Source: UBA4582 sp038106185 (GTDB taxonomy: Bacteria; Pseudomonadota; Gammaproteobacteria; Pseudomonadales; Azotimanducaceae). From it: a DNA stretch of 64,000 nt. The translations under genes and the position numbers were made by a program. The first letter of the stretch is position 1. Each line of letters begins with the position of its first letter. Location: contig JAYODE010000010.1 of NCBI GenBank assembly GCA_038106185.1, positions 1 to 64,000 on the forward strand, given 5' to 3'. The notes beneath the pieces were generated by a model that worked only from the letters and a program-made list of their open reading frames with translations, was not told where the DNA came from and ran no database searches. Positions 8,706-18,302 of the stretch are shown in pieces.

Positions 8706-8735
8706 TTTTGATGACGCCTGAGGAATAGATCAAAA
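8706..8735. promoter_or_regulatory. Inverted repeat upstream of decahaem gene
   Basis: TTTTGAT (8706-8712) and ATCAAAA (8729-8735) are perfect inverted copies separated by 16 nt, in the 105-nt gap before the FHA-decahaem gene. The arms contain TTGAT/ATCAA as in FNR half-sites, but the spacing is not the usual 4 nt. It may be an operator or chance. Confidence 0.25.
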
Positions 8736-8770
8736 ACAGCCTTCTCCGAGGCTTAAGCCGGGAAAATGTA

Positions 8771-10618
8771 GTGCGACTATTAATTAAACAAATCGAGTTG
8801 AGAGGCTCTGGCAAAGAGATTCAGCAATCATCGTTTGAGGGTGAGTCTGCGACCATCGGGCGCGGTACCAATCAAACCATTCAGATTGCAGATCGTCGGT
8901 TGCCGTTAAACCATTCACGCCTGACGATAAGCAATGGCAAGCTCAGCTTAGTGGCCAGCGGCGAATACCGTTTCACGGTGAATGATCAATCGTCTCGCCG
9001 AGCACAGTTGCAGGTGGGCGACAAGGTGATGATAGCCGGGCATCAGCTCAATATCTTAGCCGGCGATGATAAGCATGACTTTGTACTTGAAGTGGGTCTC
9101 AATCCTGAGTCCACCGAAAAGCTGCGTGATCGATTCCAAACGCGTCTTAGGGACGTCAAGCTGCCGCAACGTGCGATTGCCTGGAGTTTGTTTCTAGCAA
9201 TCTTTCTGGCTGCACTGGTAATCCCGATGGCAGCCTTCTACATGGATGAACGTGAGGCGTTGCGAAATTCGGTATTACCGGACGATGGGCAATGGCTGAG
9301 CGGGGAATTGCACCAGAATCATGCCTTTTTAGGGGACGATTGTGATGTTTGTCACGCCAAACCCTTTATCCCCACGCGAGATGAAGATTGCCTCGGTTGC
9401 CACCAGACTGTCACACACCACTTTGACCCAGAAGTCTATGGGGCTGATTACCAGGTCGGCAGTCGCTGTGCTGACTGTCATAAAGAGCACAGCACGACGG
9501 GATCAATAATTCGCTCTGACCAGGCAGTCTGTACAAGCTGTCATGCTGGGCTGATAGAGGCGGGTATGGAAGGTCATGGCTTGCTGCCTGCGACAGACTT
9601 TTCGGCAAATCATCCGGATTTTAAGGTGTCCCTTCTGCGCTACGGATTGGATGAGCATTGGCAAGTGCAGCGGGTTCCGCTTGCCGAATCGACTGGAGGT
9701 GAAACCTCCAATTTGAAATTTCCGCACGATGTACACTTAGATGAGGGCGGAATCGACTCGGCGGACGGCAGAGTGCAGATGGTGTGCAGCGACTGTCACG
9801 TGCCCGAAAAAGGCGGGATGAAGATGCAAGCAGTCAACATGCAGGATCATTGTGCCAGCTGCCATCAATTGACCTTCGATCCTAACTCGCCAGACCGTGT
9901 TGTTCCCCACGGTTCGCCACCTGACCTGATGCGAACCTTACGAGAATATTACGCGCTGCAGTACCTGACGGAAGAACTGGGTGAGGAAGGATTTGAATCA
10001 CAAGGTTCGACGGTCACGCCCGACATTCAGGCGGAGCAGGCTCGTGCAGTACGACGTCCTGGACGGGTCGCTCGGCCTCAGCTGATAACGGACATTATCA
10101 CCTCGACCCAAGTTAATCCGGCGGCGTCGATAGGATCTAAGGCTGCGACATTTATCGAGGCGCGTGTCGCCGAAGCCGCAGAAAACCTGTTTGAAAAGCA
10201 AACCTGTACGGTATGCCACGAAATTACCTCAGTTGCAGACGCAGAAGTGCCGTGGAAGGTGTTGCCAGTTAAGATCAGTGAAGCTTGGTATCCGTTGTCT
10301 GATTTTACTCACGAAGGTCATAAGACGATGGCCTGTGACGGCTGCCATCTGGCTCGTGAATCTAAAGTTGCCGCTGATATTTTAATGCCTGACATCTCTA
10401 ACTGTCGTCAGTGTCATGGTGGCGAAGATGCTGAAAACCTCTTGGCCAGTAATTGCATTGCGTGTCACAAGTTTCATTTGGATGGCCAGGCACCCATGGG
10501 TAATGGCCACGGGTCATCTGTCATGAGTGATATTCTGAAGAGTCGCCAATCTATTGGCGAGACGCTGAAAATAGGGTCGCCGACGAGTGCTAGTCTAAAC
10601 TCACAAGGGATTGAATAG
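8771..10618 (+). CDS. Inner-membrane FHA-like decahaem cytochrome c
   Basis: A 615-residue protein. Residues 1-108 look like a degenerate FHA domain: IGRG at 29-32 and a LNHSRLTI strand keep the FHA Gly-Arg and His, but the Ser of the usual SxxH is not seen, so phosphothreonine binding is doubtful. One transmembrane helix spans about 135-157, which puts the FHA part in the cytoplasm and the rest in the periplasm. The periplasmic part has ten CxxCH motifs (CDVCH, CLGCH, CADCH, CTSCH, CSDCH, CASCH, CTVCH, CDGCH, CRQCH, CIACH) with many extra His for distal ligation, as in c3/c7-type multihaem proteins. I infer that it takes electrons from the di-haem b protein and passes them into the periplasm. 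The start is GTG at 8771 with a weak GGGA upstream. The frame ends just before the lipoprotein gene. Confidence 0.8.
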   Translation: MRLLIKQIELRGSGKEIQQSSFEGESATIGRGTNQTIQIADRRLPLNHSRLTISNGKLSLVASGEYRFTVNDQSSRRAQLQVGDKVMIAGHQLNILAGDDKHDFVLEVGLNPESTEKLRDRFQTRLRDVKLPQRAIAWSLFLAIFLAALVIPMAAFYMDEREALRNSVLPDDGQWLSGELHQNHAFLGDDCDVCHAKPFIPTRDEDCLGCHQTVTHHFDPEVYGADYQVGSRCADCHKEHSTTGSIIRSDQAVCTSCHAGLIEAGMEGHGLLPATDFSANHPDFKVSLLRYGLDEHWQVQRVPLAESTGGETSNLKFPHDVHLDEGGIDSADGRVQMVCSDCHVPEKGGMKMQAVNMQDHCASCHQLTFDPNSPDRVVPHGSPPDLMRTLREYYALQYLTEELGEEGFESQGSTVTPDIQAEQARAVRRPGRVARPQLITDIITSTQVNPAASIGSKAATFIEARVAEAAENLFEKQTCTVCHEITSVADAEVPWKVLPVKISEAWYPLSDFTHEGHKTMACDGCHLARESKVAADILMPDISNCRQCHGGEDAENLLASNCIACHKFHLDGQAPMGNGHGSSVMSDILKSRQSIGETLKIGSPTSASLNSQGIE

Positions 10619-10619
10619 T

Positions 10620-12731
10620 ATGGCCCGTGGCATTTTTAGCGCTCAACTCGGGCTCCTGCTATTTTCGCTCGCAAGCTGCGGCGGCGGTGGAACGGGAAGC
10701 CAGGAGCAGTCGGCGGTATATACACCGCCGGCAACGGCGCCAGCAGCGACAAATTGTGGCTCTGCATGTGCCCTGTCGGCCGATGATGTAGAGCGGGTTA
10801 TCGCGCAGGCTGTCGCGGAGGCCCAAGCCAGAAACGTCGCTGGCACCATTGCTGTTGTTGACCGAGTCGGCAACGTTCTGGGCGTTTTTCAGATGCAAGG
10901 CGCCGATGAGTTTACAACGATCACCTCAACGGCCAGCCTGGGTGCCCCGGTTGTAGGGGGACTCGAAGGTGTTAATTTCATTCCTGCCACGTTGGCTGCC
11001 ATCAGCAAAGCCGTGACTGGCGCCTACTTGTCTACGTCGGGCAATGCGTTCACTACGCGAACGGCCAGCCAAATTATTCAAGAAAACTTCAATCCTGGTG
11101 AGCGAGATGTGCCTTCGGGTCCCCTGTTTGGCGTGCAGTTTAGTCAACTGCCCTGCAGCGATTTTTCTCAGCGTGATCTGGGTACTGGTATCAATGGCGT
11201 AGGACCCCATCGTGCACCCTTGGGGCTATCTGCAGATCCAGGCGGTCTGCCACTCTATATCAATGATTTTCCTGTTGGTGGTGTTGGCGTCATTGCTGAT
11301 GGTATCTACGGATTGGACAAAAACATTGCTGATTTCGATGTCGACATTGACGAGCTGTTAGCCACTGCGGCAACCCGCGGTTATGCGGCGCCGGTTGCCA
11401 TTCGAGCGGATCGCATTACCTTGAACGGCAAAACGGCTCGGTTCAGCGATGCGCTGGTGAGCGACTTATTGAGCTCTGCAACCACGACGCCCAGTCTGGC
11501 GGCCGTTCAAGCCGCAAACGGCGGTCAATTCCTAGCCGTGCCGGGCTATATCAGTTTGGCCGAGGCGCGAGCGGGTACAGTTTTTGGCGAGTCTGCCTCC
11601 GGTATCAGGCCAGCAAATCCTGATATTTTTGAGGATGCAGCTGGGCAGTCGCTTGATGCGTTTATTTTTGTCGATGCGAATGATGCGAATCGGTATCCCG
11701 CGAGAGATGGTACTGATCAGCCGAACGGTGACGTCGTTAATCGTCTAACTGCGGCTGAAGTGCAGATCATTTTGAATGAGGCGCTAGGCGTTGCCAATCA
11801 GTCTCGAGCTCAGATTCGAGTGCCAGTGGGAAGTCAGGCCCGAGTAACCATATCCGTGGTAGATTCATTGGGCCATATTGTTGGCATGGCGCGAACGCGG
11901 GATGGCCCCATGTTTGGTGCCGACGTTTCGTTGCAGAAGGCTCGAACCGCAACGTTTTTCTCCAGTACTGGTCGAAAGGATGGCAACGCCCCGGCGGATA
12001 TCTTAGGTGCGCTGCCAGCACCTCAGTACTTGGCGCCATTACCCGAGCCGGTAAACCCAACGACGGGCGTGCTTTCGACGCTTGATGAGGCAGGGCCAAT
12101 ATTTTTAGATTATGTTTTGGCTGCCAAAGTCTTTCTTGGTGATCCTCAGGCATTAGAAGCTGCGGGAACGCGTGTCGCATTTTCAGATCGATCGGGCGGC
12201 AATCTGTCTCGACCCAATTATCCTGACGGCCCGAGCTCTGGACCTCCCGGACCCTTTAGCAAGCCGGCGGGAGAATGGAGTGTGTTCAATGTCGGGTTGC
12301 AGTCAGACCTGGTATACAACGCGATCATCCACCATGTTGGATTTGTTTTAGGTCTGGCTCCAGACGTGCCTCAAAACTGCACCGGTGACACAGGGTTAGC
12401 CGATAACGCGCCTTTCACGTCTGTTGGTTCAGTCGGCAACTTAGCGAACGGTATGCAGATTTTTCCAGGCAGTGTGCCTATCTACCGTGGTGATGTGCTG
12501 GTCGGTGGTATCGGTGTTTCAGGTGATGGCGTTGATCAAGACGACATGATCTCCTTTTTAGGCTTGCATCGAGCGGGCGAACGGTTGGCAACTGGTTTGC
12601 ACAATGCGCCGGCGGAAATCCGAGCTGATCAATTATCGATTCCTGGGCAAACCTCACGACTAAGATTCGTGAATTGTCCGCAGGCTCCCTTTATCGGAGA
12701 CGATACCACTGAGGTTTGCGATGGAATATAG
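10620..12731 (+). CDS. Lipoprotein with two GlcG/HbpS haem-binding domains
   Basis: A 703-residue protein. A lipobox (SLAS-C) lies about 18 residues from the start and is followed by a Gly-rich linker, so it is a lipid-anchored envelope protein. Two copies of the GlcG/HbpS (DUF336) fold follow, about 50-290 and 380-690. Each has the starting helix 'A..vi..A...A' and the Gly-rich end with 'lPLYINDFPVGGVGV' or 'vPIYRGDVLVGGIGVSGDG'. Known HbpS members bind haem and iron outside the cell; the role here is unknown but fits a haem-rich operon. AAGGGA at 10605-10610 sits 9 nt from the ATG at 10620, which decides this start over the TTG at 10611. Its 3' end overlaps the next gene by 11 nt, implying translational coupling. 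Confidence 0.75.
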   Translation: MARGIFSAQLGLLLFSLASCGGGGTGSQEQSAVYTPPATAPAATNCGSACALSADDVERVIAQAVAEAQARNVAGTIAVVDRVGNVLGVFQMQGADEFTTITSTASLGAPVVGGLEGVNFIPATLAAISKAVTGAYLSTSGNAFTTRTASQIIQENFNPGERDVPSGPLFGVQFSQLPCSDFSQRDLGTGINGVGPHRAPLGLSADPGGLPLYINDFPVGGVGVIADGIYGLDKNIADFDVDIDELLATAATRGYAAPVAIRADRITLNGKTARFSDALVSDLLSSATTTPSLAAVQAANGGQFLAVPGYISLAEARAGTVFGESASGIRPANPDIFEDAAGQSLDAFIFVDANDANRYPARDGTDQPNGDVVNRLTAAEVQIILNEALGVANQSRAQIRVPVGSQARVTISVVDSLGHIVGMARTRDGPMFGADVSLQKARTATFFSSTGRKDGNAPADILGALPAPQYLAPLPEPVNPTTGVLSTLDEAGPIFLDYVLAAKVFLGDPQALEAAGTRVAFSDRSGGNLSRPNYPDGPSSGPPGPFSKPAGEWSVFNVGLQSDLVYNAIIHHVGFVLGLAPDVPQNCTGDTGLADNAPFTSVGSVGNLANGMQIFPGSVPIYRGDVLVGGIGVSGDGVDQDDMISFLGLHRAGERLATGLHNAPAEIRADQLSIPGQTSRLRFVNCPQAPFIGDDTTEVCDGI

Positions 12732-14541
12732 ATTCGCGACACTCTTCCTCATTATGCTGGCTGGCGCAACTGGCCAGGCTGTCAGCGCAGAGAAGGTCAC
12801 ATTACCCGCGTTGGAGTCACTGTGCATAGCCCCTGACCAAGCGTCTGAACTAGTGCGCCGTCGTCCAGGACGTCCTGTAGACCGCTACGAATTACCCATC
12901 TGCGATCCGTCCGATTTAAACAGTACCGCGGTCACGCCTTGGGTTGATCCCATCGAGCTTGGCGCGCCAGTGCCAGACCGCTGGCGAATCGTTGAGCAGA
13001 TAGGTATCAAAACCAATTTACTTGACCCGTATAATGCCCACAATCCGCTCAAGGGTGACCTGCCTATGTGGGGTAAAGACTGGTTTTATAGCTTGATCGC
13101 AATCAGCGACACGATTATAGAACCTCGTCGATTCCCAATCCCAGTAGGCGGTGCGACTACTCAGCGTCCCGGTAGTCTCGACACGATCGGCGATGGTGAC
13201 ACCTTGATTTTGGCCGAGAGCCTGATTATTGAAAACGTTATTTACAAGGGCGATACGGTGTTCCGTCCACCGGATTGGGAGTTCCGATTTACCTCTGTGT
13301 TTAATATCAACGAGGTGCATGCTGACGAGAAAGGCGTACTAAATGTAGACCCTGACGGTGGTGGTAACAACGGCATTCGACGGCGCGATACTTTTATGGG
13401 CGTTCAGGCCTTGTTCGTTGACAAACATTTACGCAACGTTTCTGACCGCTTTGACTTCGACAGCATTCGAGTAGGGGTACAACCGTTTTCTTCTGACTTT
13501 CGAGGATTCCTGTTTCAGGACTCTCCGTTCGGCGTTCGTTTGTTTGGTAACCGCAATAACAACGTCTTTCAATATAACCTGGCGTGGTTTCGCCGCCTTG
13601 AAAAGGATACCAATAGTGGTCTCAACGACATCACTCAGTCGCTTAGAAACGATGATGTGTATGTCGCGAATGTCTACTGGCAAGACTTCCTGAAGACGGG
13701 TTTCTTTTCCCAGGCGTCGATCCTGTATAACAGAAACCGTGAAAGGGGCAGCATAGAATACGACAAGAACGGATTTATACAGCGCCCTTCCTCCTTGTTT
13801 GAAGAGCGTTTTCCTCGAGATTATGACGTAACCTACTTTGGCTATAGTGGTGATGGACATATCGACCGATTCAATCTTACGACTTCTCTTTATTATGCTT
13901 ATGGCCGACAAGACAGTACCCGTGAACCGGGTGTTGAAGAAACGGTAAGTGCCTATTTCGTGGCAGCCGAGATGTCCATGGACTATGACTGGTTTAGACC
14001 GAGAGTGTCCTTGTTGTGGGCTTCTGGAGACAATGATCCTTTTGACGACGAAGCGAACGGGTTTGATGCTGTTTTTGAAAATCCGCAGTTTGCCGGGGCC
14101 GACACTAGCTTTCTGATTCGTCAGAACGTGCCACTAATTGGTGGTGGTGGCGTCGCGCTCATGGGTAGAAATGGTATTTTGCCATCGCTACGACCCAGTA
14201 AAGAGCAAGGCCAATCCAATTTCATTAATCCCGGGTTGCTACTTGTGGGTCTCGGAGCCGATGCAGACATCTATCCAGAACTACGAGTGTCGCTGAATTG
14301 GAATTATGTTCGATTCGATTCTACAGAAGTGCTCGAGGCGTTGCGTCAACAAAGCGATATTGATAAAGCCCTAGGCCATGACGTGTCCTTGTCGCTGACC
14401 TGGCGGCCTTTTATGTCGCAAAACGTTGTTGTAAGAGGGTCGGCGGCGACTCTAATACCCGGTGAGGGATTTGATGACTTGTATGGCCGCGAAGCGGCTA
14501 CACCCCTTTCGATTCTTTTTAATATTATTTTGACTTACTAG
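12721..14541 (+). CDS. Probable outer-membrane beta-barrel protein of the cytochrome cluster
   Basis: A 606-residue protein with a signal peptide (hydrophobic 5-18, cleavage near VSA-E). The rest is rich in alternating polar/hydrophobic strands with aromatic girdles, repeated Asp/Asn turns, and a C-terminal strand ending in Tyr (ILFNIILTY), the pattern of an outer-membrane barrel. It has no CxxCH; two Cys lie early in the mature part. Strands begin at about residue 100 and could make 18-24 passes. I do not recognise a named family. Sitting between a lipoprotein and a decahaem cytochrome, it is a candidate sheath analogous to MtrB in porin-cytochrome conduits, though I see no clear MtrB similarity. 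It starts inside the preceding gene and ends 2 nt before the next. Confidence 0.65.
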   Translation: MEYRFATLFLIMLAGATGQAVSAEKVTLPALESLCIAPDQASELVRRRPGRPVDRYELPICDPSDLNSTAVTPWVDPIELGAPVPDRWRIVEQIGIKTNLLDPYNAHNPLKGDLPMWGKDWFYSLIAISDTIIEPRRFPIPVGGATTQRPGSLDTIGDGDTLILAESLIIENVIYKGDTVFRPPDWEFRFTSVFNINEVHADEKGVLNVDPDGGGNNGIRRRDTFMGVQALFVDKHLRNVSDRFDFDSIRVGVQPFSSDFRGFLFQDSPFGVRLFGNRNNNVFQYNLAWFRRLEKDTNSGLNDITQSLRNDDVYVANVYWQDFLKTGFFSQASILYNRNRERGSIEYDKNGFIQRPSSLFEERFPRDYDVTYFGYSGDGHIDRFNLTTSLYYAYGRQDSTREPGVEETVSAYFVAAEMSMDYDWFRPRVSLLWASGDNDPFDDEANGFDAVFENPQFAGADTSFLIRQNVPLIGGGGVALMGRNGILPSLRPSKEQGQSNFINPGLLLVGLGADADIYPELRVSLNWNYVRFDSTEVLEALRQQSDIDKALGHDVSLSLTWRPFMSQNVVVRGSAATLIPGEGFDDLYGREAATPLSILFNIILTY

Positions 14542-14543
14542 TA

Positions 14544-17500
14544 ATGCGTTATGCCATGGATGAAGTGAGAAACAATCTGTTTAAAACCCTGATAGTGTTA
14601 GCTTTGACTAGCCTGTCAGGCCTTGCCTTTGGGTCCAGTAGCACGGGTGCCTACGTTGAGCGGCACTACGATGTTACGCCAGACGCGCCGAAATCTCAGT
14701 CGGTTGCGGAGGCCAAGGAAAAGAGCGCAGGTTGCGAGTCATGTCATACATCGACCGACAGCGCAAGCATGCATGCAAGCCCCGGCGTAATTTTGGGCTG
14801 TACTGACTGCCACGGCGGTAGAGCTGAGATTTTTTACCGTGAGGGTGAGGATCAAGCCCATGTAATGGAAGAAGCACATGTTCTACCTACCTATCCTGAC
14901 AGCTGGAATTATCCAAAGAGCGCGAATCCGGAGAACAGCTATACCCTATTGAACCGTGAGTCAAAAGAATTTGTTCGGTTCGTCAATCCTGCAGATTTGC
15001 GAGTCGCGGACGAAACCTGTGGTGCCTGTCACTTATCTGTTGTGCAGGCCGCAAAGCGCAGCATCATGGCCAGTGGGGCCATGTTGTTTGGTGCCGCCAG
15101 TTATGCCAACAATGTTCTTCCCTATAAAAAATATATATTGGGCGAAGCCTATGACGACGAGGGCGGTGCCAGTACTATCGTGGGTCCACCTTTAAAAGAC
15201 CCTGACCAGGCTTGGCGAGATCATGGCATTCTGCCAGCGCTTTATCCTGTGCCGTCGTGGGAGACGGTGCCGCCCGGTGATATTTTTCGAGTCTTTGAAC
15301 GGGGCGGTCGAAACATTTCTAACCTGTTCCCAGAGACCGGTTTGCCCAACGCATTAGGTCAGTTGCAACGCATTGAAGAGCCTGGCAGGCCAGATTTTCG
15401 CCAGTCAAACCGTGGTCCAGGTACTGGCGCCAGAATCTCGGTACCAGTGCTGAATATTCACAAGACTCGTCTTAACGATCCTCTGATGTGGTTTCTCGGA
15501 ACCAATGACAATCCGGGTGACTTTCGAACGTCGGGCTGTGGTGCCTGTCACGTGGTCTATGCGAATGATAGAGACCCGCGACACTCTGGCTCCTGGGCTG
15601 ATGCTGGCCATACAGGTATGACCCAAACGGTGGATCCGACCATTCCAAAAGGTGAGGAAGGGCACCCTATCAAGCATGTTTTTTCGCGTAATATTCCGAC
15701 ATCTCAATGCATCTCCTGCCACATGCACCAGCCCAACATGTTCGTTAATACCTTCCTTGGCTACACCATGTGGGATTACGAGAGTGATGCGCCATCCATG
15801 TTTCCAAAGGAACAGAAGTACCCCACGGACGCTGAAATCAGAAAGAGCAATCAGCATAACCCGGAAGCCGCTGCAGCAAGGGGGCTCTGGTCTGATCAGG
15901 AATTTCTGCGGGGGGTTTCAGAGCTAAACCCGACACTGAAAAACACCCAGTTTGCGGACTACCATGGTCATGGTTGGAACTTTCGGGCTGTGTTCAAAAA
16001 AGACAGGAAGGGGAATCTGCTGGACGCGGAAGGAGAAATTGTCGAGCCGGAGGATCCAAAGAAGTTTGATAAAGCTGTGCATATGTCATCGATCCATCTC
16101 GATGTTGGGATGCATTGCGTCGATTGTCATTTTGCCCAGGATAGCCACGGTAATGGGCATATCTATGGTGAAGTTGCCAACGCTGTAGAAATCGACTGTG
16201 TCGACTGTCACGGAACCGCTGATGAATATCCTAATCTCCGGACATCGGGTCCCGCGGCGCCTCCGGGTGGCACAGACCTGAGCCTTATTCGTAATCCTGA
16301 TGGCCAGCCAAGATTCAGCTGGCGCGATGGCAAACTTTTTCAGCGTAGCCTCATGTGGCCTGATCGAGAGTGGCAAATGAGTCTTGTGAAGGACTCAGTG
16401 AACCCGAAGCACGCAGAGTACAACTCGAAAGCAGCCAGGGCTAAGACGATGAGCAATAACTCAGATACCCAAGCCTGGGGAGCTGAGGTGCCCGTTGAGG
16501 AACGGGCACATAGCTACGAGAAAATGGAGTGCTACACTTGTCACCAATCATGGACGACCAGTTGTGGAGGCTGTCATCTGCCTATTGAAGCTAACTGGAA
16601 GGCAGAATCTAAGCACTATGAAGGGGGAGAGAGTCGCAATTATGCGACCTACAATCCTCAGGTTGTGCGAGATCAGATTTTCATGATCGGCCGACGAGGT
16701 AAGATCAACGGTGGCAGGATAACGCCATTGCGCTCAACCTCAGCGCTCGTATTGTCTTCGACGAATTCGAATAGAGAGAAAGTCTACGTACAGCAGCCGC
16801 CGATATCCGCAAGTGGTTTCAGTTCTCAGGCCATTAATCCGCATTTTGCCCACACAGTCAGAAAGACCGAAACTCGAGTTTGTTCTGATTGTCATCTAGA
16901 TAAGAACGGCGATAACAACGCGATCATGGCGCAAACCCTGGGTTATGGTACGGACTTCATCGACTTTATTGGCTATCACGCTTATGTCGGCGGAGAAGGT
17001 TCTGTAGAAGCGGTTCAGGTTACTGAATGGGACGAGCCGCAAGCCGTGATAGGTAGTTATCTGCACAAATACGCATATCCTACCAATTTTGCCAACCACA
17101 AGGCCCGCGATGAAAAACTCGAAACTGGCTATAGCCACAGTGCGGGGACTGCGAGTTGCTTGCAATTGCGTGGTGAATATTTATTTGCGGCAGAAGGTGA
17201 TCGCGGCTTGGTCGTTTACGATGTGGCTTCAATAGCCAACAAAGGCGTGAGCCAGCGCATCATCACCGCGCCGGCGTCAAGCCTCGGGCAAGATACCCGC
17301 ATCAAGTCCGCCAACGCAACTTGCCTTTCTTTGCAGACCACTCAACCCATTGCTCCCGCGCGTAATCAGGGCGATTTGATGAGAGTAATCAATCAGGAAA
17401 AACCGTTCCATCCACTATATCACTATGCGTTGATCACTGATGCGGAAGAGGGTCTGATTCTGACCAACATCGATACGCTGGCAGATGGCGAGCCGCGAAA

Positions 17501-18302
17501 CAACTTTTTAGAACGTGCCTTAACCTGGAACGAGGGTGGCGTCTTGACAGGTGCTCGAGATATTTCGGTTGGTGGACATCTTGCTTACATTGTTGTGGAA
17601 GATGGGGTGGCCATTGTTGATCTTGATGAGCCGCTGAAGCCAAGGTATGTCAAGACGATACCAATGCAAGCACCAAAAGCGTTAGTTCAACAATTCCGCT
17701 ATCTGTTTGTTACGGATGCTGAAGGGCTAAAGGTAGTTGATATTACTGATCCCGAAAAGGCGTTTGTTGTAGAAGGCAATGTTATCCCTATCAAGGATGC
17801 GCACAAGGTGTTTGTTGCCCGAACCTACGCTTATGTGGCGGCGGGTGCTGAGGGCATTTACATTGTAGACGTCACCCAACCGGAGAAAATGCAGGTCTAC
17901 CAGCGCTTCAGCGATAATATTGTTGATGCAAGGGACATAGTCATTGGTACAACCAATGCGAGCCTTATGGCCTATGTCGCTGATGGACGAGCAGGTTTGA
18001 AGGTTATTCAGTTGACTTCGCCAGAATCTCAACCTCGTTATTATGGTTTCAGCCCGGAGCCTAAACCTGCGACTATTAGCAGTTTTGCGACCCGGCGACC
18101 TGCAATCGCCTTGTCTCGCGGTCTTGAACGAGACCGAGCAGTGGATGAAACCGGTGGTCAAGTCGCGGTATTCAGTCGAGTTGGAGCGGGCCCTCTGTCC
18201 GAGTCGGACATGCGTAGTCTGTATTTGAATGAAGATGGTAAGCCATGGTTTGTAACCGACAAAATGCCGAATGAACCTATCCCAGAGATGGAGAAACAAT
18301 GA
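14544..18302 (+). CDS. Giant decahaem cytochrome c with C-terminal LVIVD beta-propeller
   Basis: A 1252-residue protein with an N-terminal signal sequence (hydrophobic stretch about 11-30). Ten CxxCH motifs lie between residues 64 and about 780: CESCH, CTDCH, CGACH twice, CISCH, CVDCH twice, CYTCH, CGGCH, CSDCH. From about residue 870 the protein changes to LVIVD-type repeats such as YIVVEDGVAIVDLDEP, YLFVTDAEGLKVVDITDP and YVAAGAEGIYIVDVTQP; I count about six, enough for a beta-propeller. LVIVD propellers are usual on exported and surface proteins. I infer a terminal, perhaps surface-exposed, reductase or electron-exchange protein, paired with the barrel encoded 2 nt upstream. No lipobox is seen. 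The start at 14544 is followed by another in-frame ATG at 14556, and neither has a good ribosome site. The TGA overlaps the next ATG. Confidence 0.8.
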   Translation: MRYAMDEVRNNLFKTLIVLALTSLSGLAFGSSSTGAYVERHYDVTPDAPKSQSVAEAKEKSAGCESCHTSTDSASMHASPGVILGCTDCHGGRAEIFYREGEDQAHVMEEAHVLPTYPDSWNYPKSANPENSYTLLNRESKEFVRFVNPADLRVADETCGACHLSVVQAAKRSIMASGAMLFGAASYANNVLPYKKYILGEAYDDEGGASTIVGPPLKDPDQAWRDHGILPALYPVPSWETVPPGDIFRVFERGGRNISNLFPETGLPNALGQLQRIEEPGRPDFRQSNRGPGTGARISVPVLNIHKTRLNDPLMWFLGTNDNPGDFRTSGCGACHVVYANDRDPRHSGSWADAGHTGMTQTVDPTIPKGEEGHPIKHVFSRNIPTSQCISCHMHQPNMFVNTFLGYTMWDYESDAPSMFPKEQKYPTDAEIRKSNQHNPEAAAARGLWSDQEFLRGVSELNPTLKNTQFADYHGHGWNFRAVFKKDRKGNLLDAEGEIVEPEDPKKFDKAVHMSSIHLDVGMHCVDCHFAQDSHGNGHIYGEVANAVEIDCVDCHGTADEYPNLRTSGPAAPPGGTDLSLIRNPDGQPRFSWRDGKLFQRSLMWPDREWQMSLVKDSVNPKHAEYNSKAARAKTMSNNSDTQAWGAEVPVEERAHSYEKMECYTCHQSWTTSCGGCHLPIEANWKAESKHYEGGESRNYATYNPQVVRDQIFMIGRRGKINGGRITPLRSTSALVLSSTNSNREKVYVQQPPISASGFSSQAINPHFAHTVRKTETRVCSDCHLDKNGDNNAIMAQTLGYGTDFIDFIGYHAYVGGEGSVEAVQVTEWDEPQAVIGSYLHKYAYPTNFANHKARDEKLETGYSHSAGTASCLQLRGEYLFAAEGDRGLVVYDVASIANKGVSQRIITAPASSLGQDTRIKSANATCLSLQTTQPIAPARNQGDLMRVINQEKPFHPLYHYALITDAEEGLILTNIDTLADGEPRNNFLERALTWNEGGVLTGARDISVGGHLAYIVVEDGVAIVDLDEPLKPRYVKTIPMQAPKALVQQFRYLFVTDAEGLKVVDITDPEKAFVVEGNVIPIKDAHKVFVARTYAYVAAGAEGIYIVDVTQPEKMQVYQRFSDNIVDARDIVIGTTNASLMAYVADGRAGLKVIQLTSPESQPRYYGFSPEPKPATISSFATRRPAIALSRGLERDRAVDETGGQVAVFSRVGAGPLSESDMRSLYLNEDGKPWFVTDKMPNEPIPEMEKQ

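Noticed and set aside
17727..18299. 190-codon minus-strand frame opposite the LVIVD domain
   Set aside because: It lies entirely antisense to the propeller of the decahaem protein, has basic low-information sequence and no family features. The plus-strand gene is certain.
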